Shown here: positions 21,331-22,822 of the stretch, piece after piece
How positions within the stretch are numbered: position 1 is the stretch's first letter
How the letters are laid out: each line of letters starts with the position of its first letter
From: CAYQDR01 sp964416315
GTDB lineage: Bacteria; Methylomirabilota; Methylomirabilia; Rokubacteriales; DASRDR01
Assembly (NCBI GenBank): GCA_964416315.1
Contig: CAYQDR010000077.1
Span: forward strand, 1-22,822
DNA length: 22,822 nt
Reading direction: 5' to 3'
Notes under the pieces: model-generated
The model's database searches: none
Told to the model about the DNA's origin: nothing
The model's input: only the letters and a program-made list of their open reading frames with translations
Translations under genes and position numbers: made by a program

Positions 21331-21818
21331 TCGCGATCGCCGGCATCGCCGCAGCCGTGTTCGTGAGCGACCAGCTCACGAAATGGTGGGCCCTCGCGCG
21401 ACTCGACGTGGGCCATCCGGTCCCCGTCGTGTCCGGCTTCTTCCACCTCACGCTCGTCCTGAATCCCGGCGTCGCCTTCGGGATCTTCGCGGGCGTCCCG
21501 CGCGAGTGGCGGTGGCTCGTCACCGTCTTCTCGGTCGCGGCGCTGGTCCTCCTCTGCTCGGTCGCGACGCGCATCGTACCGGGGCGCGGGCGCCTCGGGC
21601 TCGTCGCCCTCGGGCTCGTGTTCGGCGGGGCGGTGGGCAACCTACTCGACCGCTGGCGGCACGGCGCCGTGGTGGACTTCGTGGACCTCCACTGGCGGGG
21701 TTACCACTGGCCCGCGTTCAACGTCGCCGACTCGGCGATCACCATCGGGGTCGCGCTCCTCGCCCTGCAGCTCGTGCTGGCCGGGCGGGGGGAGCAGCGG
21801 GAGTCCCCCGACGCCTGA
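21327..21818 (+). CDS. lspA: Lipoprotein signal peptidase (signal peptidase II)
   Basis: This inner-membrane aspartic protease removes the signal peptide of lipidated prolipoproteins. GTG 21327 overlaps the ileS stop by four bases and places the first helix right at the N-terminus. The 163-residue length equals that of the E. coli enzyme. Family blocks are SDQLTKWW (14-21), LTLVLNPGVAFGIF (41-54), GGAVGNLLDRW (100-110), then catalytic Asp117 in VVDFVDLHW and Asp135 in FNVADSAI. Four transmembrane helices are evident. The lipoprotein at 5194 is a probable substrate. An 8-base overlap with the proposed rluD start follows. Confidence 0.97.
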   Translation: MIAIAGIAAAVFVSDQLTKWWALARLDVGHPVPVVSGFFHLTLVLNPGVAFGIFAGVPREWRWLVTVFSVAALVLLCSVATRIVPGRGRLGLVALGLVFGGAVGNLLDRWRHGAVVDFVDLHWRGYHWPAFNVADSAITIGVALLALQLVLAGRGEQRESPDA

Positions 21819-22803
21819 TCCCGAGCGGCGCGGCTTCACGGTCCCGGCGGCCGCGGCCGGGGCCCGGCTCGACCGCTTCCTCCAGGTCCAGGCGTCCGAT
21901 CTCTCGCGGACGCGGCTCCAGGCGCTGATCGCGGCCGGGCGCGTCACGGTCGGCGGGCGCGTCTGGAAGGCGAGCCACCGCCTGCGCGCGGGCGACGCCG
22001 TGGTCGTCGAGGTGCCGCCGCCGGTCCCGCTCGAGCTCGTCCCGGAGCCGATCCCGCTCGACATCGTCTACGAGGACGACGCGGTGCTCGTCGTCCACAA
22101 GCCGGCCGGCCTCGTCGTCCACCCCGGCGCGGGCCACGCCAGCGGGACCCTGGTCCACGCGCTCCTGGCCCACTGCGGCCCCGGGCTCTCCGGGATCGGG
22201 GGCGTTCGCCGGCCGGGGATCGTCCACCGCCTGGACCGCGGGACCTCGGGCCTGCTCGCCGTCGCCAAGTCCGACCACGCCCACCTCGCGCTCGCCCGGC
22301 AACTCAAGATCCGGAGCGTGGAGCGGCGCTACCTCGCGCTCGTCCACGGGGCCGTCCCGCGGGCCAAAGGCGTCGTCGAGGCGGCCATCGGGCGGCACCC
22401 CCGGGACCGGCGGCGCATGGCCGTCCGCCCGCCCGGGGCGGGCCGCGCGGCGCTCACGCGCTACCGCGTGCTCGAGCGCTTCGAGGCGCCGCTCCCGCTC
22501 ACCTTCCTCGCGGTCGAACTGGGCACGGGTCGGACCCACCAGATCCGCGTGCACCTTGCCCACCTCGGTTTCCCCGTCGTCGGGGACCGGGTGTATCGCC
22601 GGCGGGGCGGGCCGGGTGGGCCGCCGGAGTTCCTGGCGAGGGTCGCGGCCCTCGGGGGCCTCGCGCTCCACGCCGCCGTGCTCGGCTTCAGCCATCCGGC
22701 GACGGGGGCACGGCTCCGCTTCGAGGCTCCGCTCCCGTCCGCGTTCACGGAGCTCCTGGCCTGGCTCCAGCCGTTTCGGGACCCCCCGTCGGGTAGGGCG
22801 TAG
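21811..22803 (+). CDS. rluD: 23S rRNA pseudouridine synthase RluD family, start codon unusual
   Basis: RluD-type enzymes make pseudouridines in helix 69 of 23S rRNA. The reading frame encodes a full protein: S4 RNA-binding domain (about 15-65, LDRFLQVQASDLSRTRLQAL), then the synthase domain with VVHKPAGLVVHPG, catalytic Asp142 in GIVHRLDRGTSGL, and GRTHQIRVHLAHLGFPVVGDRVY. No ATG, GTG or TTG exists in this frame from its upstream stop (near 21460) to GTG 22000, and a start there would remove the S4 domain. I place the start at ACG 21811, which has GGGAG (21799-21803) 7 bases upstream, overlaps lspA by 8 bases and gives 330 residues, close to the usual length. A +1 frameshift from lspA or a base error are alternatives. 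Identity is secure; the start is not. Confidence 0.85.
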   Translation, partial: TPDPERRGFTVPAAAAGARLDRFLQVQASDLSRTRLQALIAAGRVTVGGRVWKASHRLRAGDAVVVEVPPPVPLELVPEPIPLDIVYEDDAVLVVHKPAGLVVHPGAGHASGTLVHALLAHCGPGLSGIGGVRRPGIVHRLDRGTSGLLAVAKSDHAHLALARQLKIRSVERRYLALVHGAVPRAKGVVEAAIGRHPRDRRRMAVRPPGAGRAALTRYRVLERFEAPLPLTFLAVELGTGRTHQIRVHLAHLGFPVVGDRVYRRRGGPGGPPEFLARVAALGGLALHAAVLGFSHPATGARLRFEAPLPSAFTELLAWLQPFRDPPSGRA

Positions 22804-22822
22804 GGACCTTTAAGACCCGCGG

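Noticed and set aside
1..22822. CRISPR array, insertion sequence or prophage
   Set aside because: No regularly spaced repeats, transposase, integrase or phage structural genes are seen; the genes are mostly ordinary housekeeping or envelope genes.

Overview
The window is a very GC-rich stretch of bacterial chromosome, densely packed and almost entirely on the + strand. It encodes a lauroyl-type lipid A acyltransferase, a diacylglyceryl-type lipoprotein, TatA, LspA and a murein transglycosylase, so the organism is Gram-negative. The base composition, the two large GT-C type glycosyltransferases and the giant double-activase iron-sulfur protein fit an uncultivated high-GC lineage such as Rokubacteria/Methylomirabilota or a deltaproteobacterium-like group. 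That placement is inference from style, not from a marker phylogeny.

Layout. 1-2526: the 3' part of a PiT phosphate transporter, an LpxL-like acyltransferase and an exported CnaB-like protein, in tight order. 2597-4293: a promoter, an MltD-like lytic transglycosylase, a small MoaD/ThiS-type sulfur carrier, and a perfect hairpin. 4482-9330: a selenocysteine-decoding locus. It holds a promoter, tRNA-Sec (UCA anticodon, 8-bp acceptor stem, encoded CCA), a DUF3105 membrane-anchored protein, a lipoprotein, a 97-residue unknown protein, selA and selB. 9373-11669: promoter, tatA, a small membrane protein and a GT-C type glycosyltransferase. 11775-16103 (- strand): one 1442-residue ATP-dependent activase/reductase of the 2-hydroxyacyl-CoA dehydratase system, with two activase domains in tandem. 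16399-18395: a short PAP2-type phosphatase remnant bracketed by a 14-bp inverted repeat, then a second GT-C type membrane glycosyltransferase. 18392-22803: promoter and leader hairpin, ileS, lspA and rluD, overlapping head to tail.

How the genes work together. SelA converts Ser-tRNA-Sec to Sec-tRNA-Sec and SelB delivers it to UGA codons, so with tRNA-Sec the window holds the decoding core. selD (selenophosphate synthetase) and a recognisable selenoprotein are not in the window. Three further genes lie in the same strand-continuous run between tRNA-Sec and selA, with overlaps or a 1-bp gap from the DUF3105 gene to selA, and the tRNA ends only 17 bases before the DUF3105 start codon. Any link of these three to selenium is inference.

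Points most worth checking: rluD has no ATG/GTG/TTG start ahead of its S4 domain (an ACG with a good ribosome binding site, or a frameshift from lspA, is the best explanation); the tandem activase looks like an intrachain pseudo-dimer; a sigma-54-like box lies upstream of that gene; and the PAP2 remnant sits inside an inverted repeat.
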